Shown: piece by piece, positions 22,906 through 36,535 of the stretch | Numbering within the stretch: position 1 is the first letter of the stretch | Layout: each line of letters opens with the position of its first letter | Assembly (NCBI RefSeq): GCF_005239225.2 | Contig: NC_133287.1 | Location: 17,178,519-17,242,518 of the forward strand | Length of the DNA stretch: 64,000 nucleotides | Reading direction: 5' to 3' | Source: Populus alba | Taxonomy: Eukaryota > Streptophyta > Magnoliopsida > Malpighiales > Salicaceae | Notes under the pieces: generated by a model | Seen by the model: only the letters and a program-made list of their open reading frames with translations | The model's database searches: none | What the model was told of the DNA's origin: nothing | Program-made: the position numbers and the translations under genes

Positions 22906-25200
22906 TCTCCAAGCATACTTCTGACAAACCTTAAGGTGAAAAGCAAGCCAATAGACAGCTTTAAAGATGGTTTCGATTATGATTTCCTTTTAGTGGGTTT
23001 TGTAGCGTTTAATGGTGGATTCTTTCGTAGAAGAGTTGCGGTAATTGATTTTAATGCAATTGCTAGACATTTTTGTACTCTCAAATCTGACAGTTTTGGT
23101 CAACCTGTAATCCCGCTTATGTGTTGTAGAAATATGTTGAATTCGCTGTTCCTTCAGCAAGAACGGTTCTTAGCCGATTGATGTAATTTAGTATTATAAT
23201 ACAAGATTAATTGGCATGAAGCATTTTTTACTTGAAAATTGCCCAAAAAGTCTCTAAGCAAGCCTCCTGCACCTGCCAAACCTAGAGTTCCTTTGCTCGC
23301 ACCATCCGTATCTAACATTGTCCAACCTTCCAATGGGGGAACCCACCTGATATCTTTAACTCTCTCTCTCTCTCTCTCTTTCTTTTGGTTTTAATGGATA
23401 TTCTCCGCTACTGTCTTCAATGGAGTTTTGAGTATTATCAAAGTTCGGGCTGGAACCTTCCCCTTCAATCTTATCAATGCATCGTTTGGATTTTATTTTG
23501 ATTAAGAAATAAAGCAATAATTCACAAATAGACATGCCTTATCAATCAATTCACAAATAGATATTTCATTAACGTCCAAAAATTAATGTAACAATCCACA
23601 GTATTAGCGTTCACTAAAGCTATTTTGAGTCTTTGACAGAAGAGAAACTCTTTTTCTATAGTAAAAGCGAGGCAGCTGGCCACGACAAAAGTAAAGGAAT
23701 CAAGTTGAAATTTTTCCAAGTGCCAATTAAGGAGGAAATGATGGAGAGAGAGAGAGAGCACTTTACTGTATTCCGGTTCATTTCTTTAAAGGGGTGGCAT
23801 TTGGCACTGCTACATGGTGGGCCATGTTGCCATTTTCTTTTGCGTGCTTTTGATCTCCATGTTGCTACAGTGTAACTTAAGTGCATAACTGGCATGATGG
23901 CACAGAGCATGTCTAGTGGGAGACGGCCATGAACACAAACACGTACTTGAAAACCACTCCACTGCTGATATAATAGGGTTTCTTTCCATTGATTGATATA
24001 CAAGGTACTAAATTATAAATCAATGGGACCCCTCGCATGGGCATATATTTCAAAAAGGTTCTCATTTAGATTGAATCCTCTCATTTAGATTGAATCCGAC
24101 GTACTGCTTTCACTGCATCTGCTCATTCGTTTGACTCTGACGGGCCTTCCTTTTTCCATTTCTGCAGCACCGATAGCTCTCGCCAACCGACATAAAATTA
24201 TTGATTTTTTTTAGTTTTTCTATTTAGTATATATTTTGCAAGATCAAGGATTGTTTGTGATAAGAAGAAATTCAAAATCAAGTAGAGGATAACGTGCTGA
24301 GGTTGGCACACAACACGTATATGGGGTTGGTTACCAGAGCTGTTAGCATATGACCAATGCATGTCATTTTCCTGTTCTTTGTTCTTATCATTACATTGCA
24401 TGTGTTTCTTAAAAGTAGTGGCTCTCATTTGGATTGGATCATCAAAAGACAGCATAATTCTCGCAAACACAGATAATAAATGATTTTTTTTTCGGACCAA
24501 ATACTCTTACGTTATTTTATTGCAATTTGTGTTGTTGGTTTAGGTTTAATGTTCAGTACAAGCATTCTTATGCTTTGTTTTTTTCCTCCCTCCTTTACAA
24601 AGGAAATGTGGGATATTTTGAGACTGCTCCTCGTTCTGTTTTGCATAAAATATTACCACCAGTCCCTGTCACCTCTAATTTTTCTATAGAGGTGGAGATA
24701 GTGCTTTTGAGTGGTTGGTAATGCCCTGTGTTCACCCTTTTGAACCAACAACTTCCTTTACAATCATGTAATATTAGGTAAATTGTTTTTTGGACCCTAT
24801 AGATTAAGCAGTGCTCCACTTCTATCCTGATAGATAAAAATTCTACAAAGTTAAACCCTATAATCCCCCAAAAGTTTTAAACTCTAATGCATCGCTTCTG
24901 TGTGAAATTGCTCGCTTAATGCTCACCTTTTTCCTATTTTTTCTTTCATGTCTCGGCATTATTTGCCATTGGCTATTTAACAACAAAGGGCCAATATTTG
25001 AACTGCTTGGAAATTTCGAGGCTGGTATCGGGAAATCTTAAACAACAGAGGCAGAAGTGGAACATTGCAGAATGTACTTTATCTCCATATTATTTGCAGT
25101 AAAATACTTCAAGACAAAAGTACCATTGTGTAGCTACGGATTGGCAGTCGCATAACCACTTTCTTTTTTATTTCCAATTTCTCACTCTTTCTTTTTCCAC
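22906..25200. other. Intergenic, no intact gene recognised
   Basis: An ORF at 22936-23181 and a short open block at 23250-23345 (PPAPAKPRVPLLAPSVSN) may be further debris but match nothing I recognise. CT and GA microsatellites lie near 23361-23380 and 23744-23758. An 18-bp motif (CTCATTTAGATTGAATCC) is directly repeated at about 24061-24098. The right end holds the beta-galactosidase promoter. Confidence 0.5.
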
Positions 25201-25266
25201 ATTTTATACTTCTTTTATCGACTTCCCAGGCTCCCTTGTCTCTCTTTCTCAATCTCAGAAGAGAAA

Positions 25267-28200
25267 ATGGCAGCCAACTCAACTACCAAGTGGTTGTTTT
25301 CTCTCTCTGTAGTTTTGTTAACAAGTCTCCAGTTGACACAGTGCAAAGTTACTTACGACAAGAAGGCACTTATTATCAATGGGCAGAGGAAGGTTCTCTT
25401 CTCTGGTTCTATTCACTATCCTAGAAGCACCCCTGAGGTTTGCTATTTCCCATACTCAATAACCATTCTCGCATTTTTGCCAAGAAAATACTGTTTCCAT
25501 GTTAAGGATTTCATTACAATTTTGGCTGATGTGTAGTTCCATGTATGTGTCCATGAAATGCAGATGTGGGAAGGTCTTATACAGAAGGCTAAAGATGGTG
25601 GTTTGGATGTTATAGACACTTATGTCTTTTGGAACCTTCACGAGCCTACTCCTGGCAATGTGCTTTGCTCCTTAAACTCTGTTTCCTCTGTTTTCTCGTA
25701 GTTGTTCTTGCATTTTCTGTTATCACATTGATTATTTCTGTAATGTTTTTTTTTTCTAGTATAATTTTGACGGGAGATATGATTTGGTTCGGTTCATCAA
25801 GTTGGTCCATGAAGCTGGACTTTACGTGCATCTTCGGATTGGACCATATATATGTGCAGAATGGAACTTTGGGTAATGGTAGAGATAGTTTTTCCCTTAT
25901 GTGCTTCAAGATTTGAGGTTCTTTACCAATCTTTTGTCTCATTATTTTAGAGGGTTTCCTGTCTGGTTGAAGTATGTTCCAGGGATAAGCTTTAGGACAG
26001 ATAATGAGCCTTTCAAGGTCTCTCTCTATCTGAACATCTATTGGCATTTTGCAAGAATTCAAATGGCTATGTGAACTTGGTTGTTACTGTCTTATCATCT
26101 TGATTTTGCAGTCGGCAATGCAAAAATTCACCCAAAAAATTGTTCAAATGATGAAACATGAAAATCTTTTTGAGTCTCAAGGTGGCCCAATAATCCTCTC
26201 TCAGGTATGGTTTTCAATTATCTTGCTCTATAATTCAGGCTCTTTCAAGAGAGCTATAAATCACAAAGATCTCCAACTTCATATTCATTAAATTTACGCT
26301 TTCTTATACTCTTAGATTTCTTTAGTGCAGATTGAGAATGAGTATGAGCCTGAAAGCAAGGCATTTGGATCTCCTGGTCATGCATATATGACTTGGGCTG
26401 CACATATGGCCGTTTCGATGGATACCGGGGTTCCATGGGTTATGTGCAAGGAGTTTGATGCCCCAGATCCAGTGGTAAGAAAACTAGTATATTTCCTCTA
26501 AATTTATTTCATGTTGATGGATTCGTTGTTGAAGTCCTTCAATGAATGGAAACATTTGATATCAACAAGTGACGAAACTTATTTTGTTGCAAGGAATTAA
26601 GACAGAACCCTTAATTTTAATGTAAGTGTCATTTCTGCTTTAACAATGAGGGTCTTGAACCATGTTAGTAAATCTTATCAACAGATAAACACCTGCAATG
26701 GTTTTTACTGTGACTATTTCTCTCCAAATAAACCTTACAAACCCACAATGTGGACTGAGGCATGGACTGGCTGGTAAGTTTCATGCTTATCATCGGTCCT
26801 TGAAGGTGTTCTGTGGGATGCATACTCTTATTTGCTTTTGGTAATTTGTATAGGTTCACAGACTTCGGTGGTCCAAACCACCAGCGCCCGGCTGAGGATT
26901 TAGCATTTGCAGTGGCTCGGTTCATTCAGAAGGGAGGCTCTTTGGTTAACTACTACATGGTTAGTCTGCCAACTTTACCATTACATTCGATGCTAAAAAA
27001 TGCCATTAACAATAATTGATCCCACAATTCTTTGTATTACAAGAAGCAAATGCATTTACTTTCTCTTGTCCTCCAGTCCTCAAAGAAAAGCAGAACAACT
27101 TCCTTTAAGGACAAGGAAGATTCTGAACTTTGCTTCTGATAAAGGTTCTAAATAAAGTTTTTCTTGCTTTTCATAAAGCTTCCGTTATCAAAAGAAACAT
27201 TACATGTTGTAGTTAACAGATTGTGGTCTTCCGATGAGGCATAAGCTGGATTTCTCATTGGACACGCTACTCCGAATTGTATCACGCTGTAAACAATGTA
27301 AATATCATTATGATCAAGATAATTATTTTTGCAGTACCATGGAGGAACCAACTTTGGAAGAACTTCTGGAGGCCCTTTCATCACTACAAGCTATGACTAT
27401 GATGCCCCGATCGATGAATATGGTGACAAATTTGAGCTCATCCTGTGATTTAATCAACTAGTCTGTTTTTGATATTTCACCAACTCATGGCAGCTCCTTA
27501 CTAATTCAATAGGATTGATCAGGCAACCTAAGTATGGCCACTTAAAGGAGCTACATAAGGCTATTAAATTATGTGAAAAAGCTTTGCTCGCTGCTGATTC
27601 TACCGTCACATCCCTGGGAAGTTATGAGCAGGTTTGTAATGTTAACTACGGAGGATGTGAGAGAGATAAATTCACCAGCATAAGCATACTGTTGTGCAGT
27701 TTATATATGCAAACCCTTGTTGATGCAATATAACATTTTTCAGGCACATGTATTCTCTTCTGGTTCTGGAGGCTGTGCAGCTTTTCTGTCAAACTACAAC
27801 ACGAAGAAAGCTGCGAGGGTAAAATTCAATAACATCCAGTACAGCCTGCCACCTTGGTCTATCAGCATCCTTCCAGATTGCAAAAATGTTGTTTTCAACA
27901 CTGCCCAAGTAAGTGAAAGGAAACAATAAGGCTTTCTTCCAATTCACCGTACTTTGTAAATCTTTCACTAGTTCTAATTTTATTTACTATGCAATCATGT
28001 TACTGCAATGTATCATGGCTTAATTGAATACATGCAATCCCTACCATCATGATGAGATACATTACTTGGTATGATTTCAGCAAAAACATAAGGTACTTTT
28101 CGCAAGATATTGTGGAATATGAACCATATAATATCCCTCAATTTGCAGGTTGGAGTTCAAACATCCCAAGTGCATATGTTGCCTACAGGTTCTGAATTGC

Positions 28201-30278
28201 TCTCATGGGAAACCTTCAACGAAGACATATCATCAGTGGATGATGATAAAATGATCACAGTTGCTGGCCTCTTGGAACAATTAAATATAACCAGAGATAC
28301 AAGTGACTACCTGTGGTACACAACGAGGTGAATTTTAGTTAGTTTTGCCTTTTTTGCTTGTTCCCTTGACAACAAATAAAAAGTAACTATTCGCAATCAA
28401 AATTTCTGATTCCATGGTGATTCTAGTGTTCATATAAGTTCATCGGAATCATTTCTGCGTGGAGGCCGACTTCCCGTTCTGACAGTGCAGTCAGCAGGCC
28501 ATGCATTGCATGTTTTTATCAATGGAGAACTTTCAGGTAGAGTGTTGAATTTTACATGCACCAAGTAGTGTTGGATTATTCGATGCAAGACTATTATTTC
28601 TTCAGAGCGAAACACCATGAAAGATAAGATACACTGGATCTCTAACTATGGCAGGATCTGCACATGGGACTAGGGAGCAAAGGCGATTCACATTTACAGA
28701 AGATGTGAAATTCCATGCTGGGAAAAATAGAATTTCACTGCTCAGTGTGGCCGTTGGATTGCCGGTAAGTTCTCCAATCCCCACACAGAAGACTTGGGTG
28801 GCGTGTGCGATTGGGCAGGACAAGACACGACACGACAATTTATACTTGTCCAACTTAAAATGGTGCTTGGAGCACAGACATGGTCACAGGGGACAAGACA
28901 AGAAGTATCCCACATACAATCTTGTTCTGTCTCATCTGCAAGCCAAATATGCCACTAAACAGGGGCGAAGCTAGAACCAGGGCAAAAATTAAAATACCTT
29001 TTCAATAGATAGTATTACATAACTAGTATTACTTTACTGTATAATACTGGATATAAACAAAATTACAAAGTCAAAATTGAATTTCCTGTACAATTATTCT
29101 GAACAAATTGCTTTTTAGTAGATTTTGTGGTGGAATAATGAGAAAGCTTCAAAAACTACGGGGGCAAATTGTATAGTCAGGAGGGGGGGACTGGAATCTT
29201 AAAACTAACAAAGACTATTATGAATTTGTTTGAAAGAAAAGAACAACATTTGTTTTCTGGACTGAAAAACAATAAATTTGGCATTTTGATTCTTATTATA
29301 AATCTGGCTCTTCTTTTGGACATAATCTATGTCATGTCCTTGCCATCTTTAAATTATTACTCGGACTATTTTGAACTGATTTTTATGCTGCTGGTTGTTG
29401 AAGAATAATGGTCCCCGTTTTGAGACATGGAACACGGGAATCTTAGGGCCAGTTACTCTCCATGGCCTGGACGAAGGGCAAAGGGACCTGACCTGGCAAA
29501 AATGGTCGTACAAGGTCGTTCAGCTTTACACACTTGTGATTTATCTCTTGACCTTTTCTTTTGTCTCATTTTTCTTTTGTTTCCTTTCCTTAGGTTGGGC
29601 TTAAAGGAGAAGATATGAAACTACAATCTTGGAAATCCATTTCACTAGTTGATTGGATACAAGGGTCCTTGGTGGTAGGGAAACAAAAACCATTGACATG
29701 GTACAAGGTAAAACAGCATAAAATTTATGTCTCTTGACTCTTGCAGTTTATAAAACTAAGTTATTTTAAAAATCAAACATATTGTCGAGTTTCATTGAGC
29801 GCTAACATGAAAACTATTGAAAAACAAACACAGCGATAGTGATTATGGTGAAAGCTGTTTTAACTTCTTATTGGGTTTGCAGGCCTATTTTAATTCACCG
29901 AAAGGAGATGATCCCCTGGCTTTGGACATGGGCAGTATGGGGAAGGGTCAAGTGTGGATCAATGGGCATAGCATCGGAAGATATTGGACTCTTTACGCTG
30001 AAGGAAATTGCAGTGGATGCAGCTATTCGGCCACATTCCGCCCTGCACGGTGCCAACTGGGCTGTGGCCGACCAACTCAAAAATGGTAAAAGCAGAGTAA
30101 CTAGCACTCTCAAGCGAAAAAACAACTAATTTCTGGCTAAAACCCTTTTTACATTCTCAGGTACCATGTTCCGAGGTCATGGTTGAAGTCGACTCGAAAT
30201 TTGTTGGTATTATTTGAAGAAATTGGAGGCGATGCGTCAAGAATTTCTCTTGTAAAACGATTGGTGACCAGAAATTGA
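25267..30278 (+). CDS. BGAL: Beta-galactosidase, GH35, 18 exons, complete
   Basis: Exons: 25267-25437, 25564-25659, 25760-25872, 25951-26017, 26112-26204, 26331-26474, 26685-26773, 26854-26959, 27335-27422, 27513-27631, 27744-27908, 28149-28327, 28427-28536, 28655-28764, 29404-29514, 29594-29707, 29883-30085, 30161-30278. They total 2196 nt and encode 731 aa in one frame. The protein begins with a signal peptide (hydrophobic, to about residue 27, ending QLTQC). The GH35 signature [13 protein letters not shown] follows, with acid/base E184, and WTEAWTGWF, with nucleophile E253. The C-terminal jelly-roll region ends in YHVPRSWL. There is no SUEL lectin domain, so it is the short secreted form. 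It removes terminal beta-galactose from cell-wall polysaccharides in the apoplast. By recollection it is closest to Arabidopsis BGAL5. Intron 14 (28765-29403) holds repeat-like inserts. Confidence 0.95.
28963..29200. mobile_element. Possible non-autonomous insertion in a beta-galactosidase intron
   Basis: The block starts AGGGGCGAAGCTAGAACCAG and ends near GGGGGCAAATTGTATAGTCA. These are phrases I associate with a common plant dispersed repeat. No ends or target duplication could be fixed. A separate ACAAGACACGACACGACAAT-rich stretch just upstream (28815-28930) also looks repetitive. Confidence 0.35.
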
Positions 30279-31165
30279 TTCAAAGCCATAACACCCTCGA
30301 CAAGAAAAACGCTTCTCCATGGTTTTATTAGTGCTTTCGTGATGCCGTGACATACCACCCTAGCCTTCCTCCGACCATCCTTCAACACTATTTATATAGG
30401 TTATCCTTTCTAGTGTGCCTAGCTAGTTGTTAGGTGATGGCAAAACCCCTTCGCTCATAAGTTATAAATAAAACTCGGAGTCCCTCGTCTTTTTCTGATG
30501 CTGCTGGTTCTGGTTGAGGGTCTTGGGCCTTGGGGTCCGCCGTTACTTTTCAGTTTTCATCTCAGGTCGTTCAAGAACCACCGCGGCAATTCACCTCTAA
30601 CAAATGAACCAAGACGGCAATGAAAAGACTTAAAAGGTGAATGGTCCAGGTCTCCAGGCGACTCCAAACCTAGCTTACTAGAAAAAACAAGAGAGATAAC
30701 TCAGTTAGCAAAGGTTAATGTGCAGAAAGACCGCTTCTCCATGAGATACTCGACTGATTACACAAAACATTTCATGCTGTGATTTGTGAGAAAACCATGT
30801 TATGAATTTGAAACGTCATCCATTGTTAATTTTGCAAATGCAAGTAATGTTTTTTTTTCTCCAAGCTCGATGGATGAGTAACTGGAGAGGATAACTCAAA
30901 TTTATAAATGCTTAGCTGTTTTCTCAGGATTTGAATACAAGATATAAAATGAAACTATAAATCTTGAATCCTAGTGAATAAAAGAATAACCAGTTGGCGA
31001 CAACAAAAGAGGTTTGTAAACTTAATTCTCATTGAAGGTCATCTTAAAAGAGAAAAACAAGGTTCATTACAAGTTTTTTCAATGGGTGTTTTCAAGAATC
31101 AATGCACTGTACCACACTTGATAGGCTGCCATGGCTCCCGAGCTGCATGAGATACGTGATGATTT
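30279..31165. other. 3'UTR of beta-galactosidase and intergenic DNA
   Basis: An AATAAA polyadenylation-like signal lies at about 30465. No further gene is recognised. Confidence 0.5.
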
Positions 31166-31169
31166 CTTT

Positions 31170-31625
31170 CCCTTCATTGCCTCGCATCTGAGGCAAACAT
31201 CCTTTGTGTAGCATAGATACATGTGCCACTCAAACAAGTTCCATTTTCTTCAGTCGCAACAGCAGCAGCTGAAATAGCATTTTCTTCAGAGAGAAACGGA
31301 GCTTGTGATGAGTTAGAGATCCAAGTGAGTTGACGGGCACTGAGAAGTCTTGCATTTCTAGCCAACCAAGCAGACACTTTGTTAGCCTGCCTACTGATGT
31401 TATAAGAAGTGATCCAGGAGATCGAGATACAGAAGGTAAGATCACTGTGGACTCTTTTGATTAATCTCCCAGACCATTGCACAATCTTGGTTGATCACCC
31501 TAACTGCTGCAAGGGATTCTGATTTCACCAAAATATATAGGAGTACAATTATAAGTTGCTGTTATATTGATTGCTTCGCGAATTGCAACAAATATCCCTT
31601 TTGAATCTCTTATAGCTTGATGGGT
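31170..31625 (-). mobile_element. LINE-type RNase H domain relic
   Basis: On the minus strand the frames read AIREAINIT, then (frame change) VKSESLAAVRVINQDCAMVW, then (frame change) ISWITSYNISRQANKVSAWL and ARNARLL. This order (AIREA, ESDSLAAV, the R-x-AN-x-(V/A)-(A/S)-x-LA signature) is that of the C-terminal RNase H domain of plant non-LTR retrotransposons. The expected acidic residue of the ESDS motif is replaced, and at least two frameshifts are present, so it is dead. The rest of the element is not recognisable nearby. Confidence 0.7.
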
Positions 31626-31775
31626 TAGAAAAATATATAAAAATAATATTTTTTAAGATTTTTTTTAATATTAGTATATTAAAATCATTTAAAAATACTT
31701 TAAAAATCTTCACTTTAATGCTTTTTCAAGTAAAAAAAATAAAAACGCACTTTAAAAACTTATTATAAGGCAAAA
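31626..31775. repeat. AT-rich dispersed repeat, foldback family
   Basis: Contains a TAGTATATTAAAATCATTTA and TTTTTCAAGTAAAAAAAATA core, which joins directly to the LINE relic. Confidence 0.4.
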
Positions 31776-33210
31776 ATGAACACCACCACCACTTTAAAAA
31801 TTTGTTGCCTTACATGATAATCAAGTTTATTGTCAATGTAAAATTAATTTCCAAAATAATTTTCAAAATAATTCCGCATATTCCGTAATTAAACAAGTTC
31901 AAATCATGTGTGATCGCTATCTACAACTCCGTTTTAACTAAAGAGAAAATCAACTGCCATACATTTTAAATTCCATACATTTGTGCTGCCTTCCCTTGTA
32001 GCTTGCTATATTGTATTTGTCTTAATCTTCTTGTTTGATCTGGCTAGAAAATTTGCTTCCATGGCATTTATCGCCTCACTTTCTCTAGAGAGCATCATTC
32101 CTTTTCACTTGCACTTTTTAAATTCATCAATAAAATCTATTTGTTTTTTAAAGTGCGTTGACAATACCTAGATTGTTTTTTGCACTTCAAATTTTTTTTG
32201 CTCAAAACTTGAAGCATAGTGCAAGAAAATTAGATTAATTAAAATATTTTATAAGTGAACATGCTGACACATTCTTTTCCAGCTATGCACTAATAACTTT
32301 AATATCTTGATCTGGACAATATGTTTTAGATAAAAAATCTGAAGATTAATTAATGAATAATTTATGTGAAATCTCATGTAGCAGAAAGACCAATGAAAAT
32401 AAAGATGAAAAATACCAAATAAATTAGACTAAAATACAAAAAAAAAATCAGATTTAATAATAATTTTTATTTAAAGCAGCGTTTCATGAGAAATTTTAAA
32501 AACCTTTTCACTTAAAATTATTTTTTAATGTTTTTAGATGTATTTTTAAATAAAAAATATTTTAAAAAATAATTAATACCACATTCTCAAATTTTCTTAG
32601 GATATATTGAATCTGATATTATTAAGGGTAGAAAGAACAAAATAAAAAAATTGCCACTGCCAATAACAGAAAAAAAACTCATGAGACTCTCAAAATCATA
32701 GAAAAAAAGAGAGAAAAAAGCTCGAGTATGATTAGCTTATATCTTACCCACCCATGCTTGACATTGAATATGGAAAAATGTCCACGTGTCTATTGCATTG
32801 AATGTTAAAAAAAAATATTCCCAAAGTGATTCTCGTAAATATTTAAGTATCATTACCATTTATTGAGATTTATAGATTCTTAAAGCAAAATTCTAAGACA
32901 ACTAACTAACTAAATATATGTTTGGTCGTTACAAAGTTCAAACCGCAAGATGCACATGTCGTTGAGTCGAGAGACAACTATTTTCAGAACGATGACATGG
33001 CAATACCCGGACACCGGCCTGAAGTTCCTGAACCGGAAGTGGGAAATTAACAGAGAAACGGCAGCACCTGAATACTGAGATGGCAATACCAGAGACAACC
33101 GTCACAACTTGCCGGTTGCCGGGCAAAAATATCCTGAAACTCCTCCGCACTTCCATGATGTGAACTCAACCTTTACTCTTGAACAGCGGAACGACAGCTG
33201 CCGCGTGTTC
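31776..33210. other. Intergenic, with one more foldback-family repeat
   Basis: A foldback-family copy lies at about 32458-32600 (core TTTTAGATGTATTTTTAAAT followed by AAAAAATATTTTAAAAAATA). 32930-33160 is GC-richer, with overlapping minus-strand ORFs (33098-32910, 33156-32938) that match nothing I know. Confidence 0.45.
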
Positions 33211-33214
33211 TCAA

Positions 33215-33370
33215 GATTTTTTATTTTTTTATTTAGAATTTTTTTTTTATTTTTAAATCATTTTAATTTGCTTATATAAAAAATAAAATTTTAAAAATAT
33301 AAAATATTATTTAAATATAGTTTTGAAAAAGTAATATTTTAAAAAATAATTATTACTATAATACTGAATA
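33215..33370. repeat. AT-rich dispersed repeat, foldback family
   Basis: Has the same alternating T-rich and A-rich structure, with TAAATCATTTTAATTTGCTT then AAAATTTTAAAAATATAAAA. A further poor copy lies at about 33500-33600. Confidence 0.4.
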
Positions 33371-33896
33371 CATTTCTAATCTTTTATTTTCTTTTTCGAT
33401 AAATCTGTTATTTGTGGATTTAATCTAAAATCAAATTGTGTTTTTATTTTAGTAGAACATAAAAATATTAAATCTTGTTTTTTTTTTTAATAAATAAAGG
33501 AGCTATTTAATAAAATATGATGTTTTTTAAAATTTTAATAATTTTTTAATTAATTTTTTATAATTTATATGTTAATATTAAAAATATTTTTTTAAAAAAA
33601 CCTTTAACTGACGCATGAACAAACACCCTTTTATTAGACCAAACACTCAACTGGTTTAGGTTTTCGTAGAAAAATTCTTTGCAAACCAGCTAACTTCCCA
33701 GCAACCTAACCTTATACAGTTATCTCACAACAAATTAAATAAAATATAATTTTTTAGATTTTCTACATGGACAACCTCAACATAAAATAATAATAATAAT
33801 AGTGATGACACCATTTGTGTTCATTTATCTTCTCTCTGCCACATTCTCTTTCTTGTCTTTGTGCATGACCTTGTTTGTTTACACGCTACTACTTCC

Positions 33897-36535
33897 ATGG
33901 CTAAAGCTAAAGCACCAAGACGCACTCTTGACTCTTACACTGTTAAACCCATCAACAAAACCGTTAAACGTAAGTCCTTCGCCCTCACTGCTCAACCCAC
34001 CCTTTTTCTTTTCCAATTTATATCATCTCTATTAACAAAAAAATGAAAATGAAATTCTTTCGTTTTGTAGCTGGAGATTGCGTGTTGATGCGGCCATCGG
34101 ATCCGTCGAAGCCTTCTTACGTGGCAAAGATTGAGCGGATCGAATCCGACGGTAGAGGGCCCCACGTGAGAGTACGGGTGCGGTGGTATTACCGGCCGGA
34201 GGAATCAATCGGTGGTCGCCGGCAGTTTCATGGCTCAAAGGAGGTTTTTCTATCCGATCATTATGATACTCAGAGTGCTGATACGATTGAGGGGAAGTGT
34301 ATGGTTCATAGTTTCAAGAACTACACGAAGCTTGATGCTGTTGGGAACGATGATTTCTTTTGTCGTTTTGAGTATAATTCGTCTACTGGTGCTTTTAATC
34401 CTGATAGAGTTGCCGTGTATGTCTCGAATTTCCCCTTTTTTAATGCGAATTTTATGGTTTAATTCAGTGGCGATATTTATGCTATTAATTCGGGAATCTT
34501 ATTTTGATTGTGGTTTGATGGATTTTAATTTGATATTTTCAATTTGGGATTAGAATAGTGTTTTTGAGTAAAAGGCTTTTCGTAATTGTGGCAGGTATTG
34601 CAAATGTGAGATGCCTTACAATCCTGATGACTTGATGGTTCAATGTGAAGGCTGCAGTGACTGGTAAGCTGTGTGTTTTTGAGATTATTTATAGATTGTT
34701 TTGAAGCCCTTTTCCGAGTTCTAGTTCAGTTTTTGTGTATGGGTTTTTGTTCTGTGATGCTGTTTGGAATTTGCTAGGTGAGATCTTTCAATGCCATTAT
34801 TACTTCGGTGCCTGTAGGTTTTAGCTTGTTAGAAAGCTGTGGCTGCTTGCTATCCAAATGTCAATGGGACTGTACTTTGATTTTCCCTTCTGCGAGAAAG
34901 AATGTAATTAGATTTATAACACCATATTTCCAGTTATCAGTTGCTTTGTCATACTTCTTTCAAACTGAGGGGAATAGGCATTGCATTTTATCTGCGAAGT
35001 CGCTCTGGGAGTGATTGTAATAGATGACAATTGAGATTGGATTACAGTAATATTTTCTGCAGTTATTTTGAAGTTGATTTGGCACGTGACATATTAAGTA
35101 ATTTAGATCTGTCTTGTTAAGCAATCACAGCCACTCTGTGATTCTCTAAAATATATCCAGCAGGAGCAATGGGCAGGACAGATAGGTTGTTCTCTACTTG
35201 CAACTGAAAACGGGAGTACCTGATATGTTAAAAAGAATGGGAAAAGGTCATCATGAAAAGAAAGAAGAATGCTTGCACCATGTCTTCTGTTTGCATGCTT
35301 TCTTCCCTTTTCTTTTCCAAACTTCCTCTAGCATGTGATTGGATGGACATGCCTCAATCGTGAGGTTTGTTATTAACCTTCACTTTTAAGGAGCTTCTTA
35401 TATTGAGTTCCGAGGATAAATTCGTGTCCCTGGTTCAGGAGGAGTGGACATCTAGGGTGTAGAGACTTATGGTTCAAATGCCTTTTCTTATGCGGATGTC
35501 TGTGCATTTTCATGGGATGTTTTTACCAAACAACTGTTTTAGTGCAGACATATCCGATTTATGCAAATACAATGGGAAAACAATGCATCATTCAGCATAC
35601 TACTTTTTGATTCAGGTTTCATCCTGCTTGTATAGAAATGTCTGCAGAGGAAGCTCAAAGACTTGATCATTTCTTCTGTGAAAACTGCTCATCTGAAGGC
35701 CAGAAGAAGCTGCAGAATTCCCACAATACCAGACAATCAGATGCAAAGGTATCCTCATCCACTGCAGTGTTGAGTGTGTTTTGAAGTCTTTATTTGTCAT
35801 TAAAATGCCTGGTTTTCCCTGGACTGAATCTGGCATGCACATATTAAGAATCTCATGGCATTTGTCATCCAAATTGTTTTTACTGGACTCAAGCTGACAC
35901 GCACATAATGCTTAAAATGCATGAATAAACTTAATCCAACAATCACCTAACAACACAAGCACATGTTCTGAGAGATAGAGAGGAGTGAGGCTGAGTCATG
36001 GGAAGGTATTCTCAACTCGTTATTGCTAGGGAACCTTTTTATGATATTATTGGATAAGAATGAACAGTGCAATCAAAACTCCCGTTGTCAATCTGATATA
36101 ATTGCATCCTGGGATAAAAACCATGGACTCTGCATTTATTTTTTTCTGCTTAGAGCTACAAAGCCTGTGGGGTTTTGCCAAGAGTTTAGGCATGATGGTG
36201 GATCTGGACATGAATGACAAGTGGGGAAGCGTGTGCCCATTAAGGCAAACAAGTCACTTGGCATGCCAAGAGCATTTTAGTTAATCTCCTGACTCCCTTT
36301 GTGTACTGATTGATTTGGAGGAGGGGGTCTCTCTCTCTCTCTTTGTTAATTTATGGCAGCTTGCTGTTGTCCTCTGATAATGGGGATTCTGTGCTTCCAA
36401 CAGAGAAAGGGATCCAGGTTGAAGTTGCATGTAAATGGCAGAAAAACTCAAATACACCAAGTATGAATTTACTTATCATTGATATTTTTTGCCACCACGT
36501 TCTTGCAGGCGGAAACAAAGAGGCGCCGGAGGTGA
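33897..36535 (+). CDS. SHL: SHORT LIFE-type BAH-PHD histone reader, complete
   Basis: Exons 33897-33969, 34071-34416, 34595-34663, 35616-35748 and 36509-36535 total 648 nt and encode 215 aa. The order is a basic start (MAKAKAPRR), a BAH domain (about residues 25-135, with [20 protein letters not shown] and [20 protein letters not shown]) and a C4HC3 PHD finger (141-192, [19 protein letters not shown], then WFHPAC and CENC). It ends in a basic tail, AETKRRRR. In Arabidopsis SHL and its paralogue EBS read H3K27me3 (BAH) and H3K4 methylation (PHD) and repress flowering genes. The KAPRR start and ESDGRGPH linker fit SHL better than EBS. The start is the first ATG in frame, followed by an intron after 73 nt as expected. 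Confidence 0.95.

Noticed and set aside
22936..23181. 81-aa ORF after the RNA-binding-protein pseudogene
   Set aside because: It starts in the reading frame of decayed sequence and matches nothing known to me. Listed only as intergenic debris.
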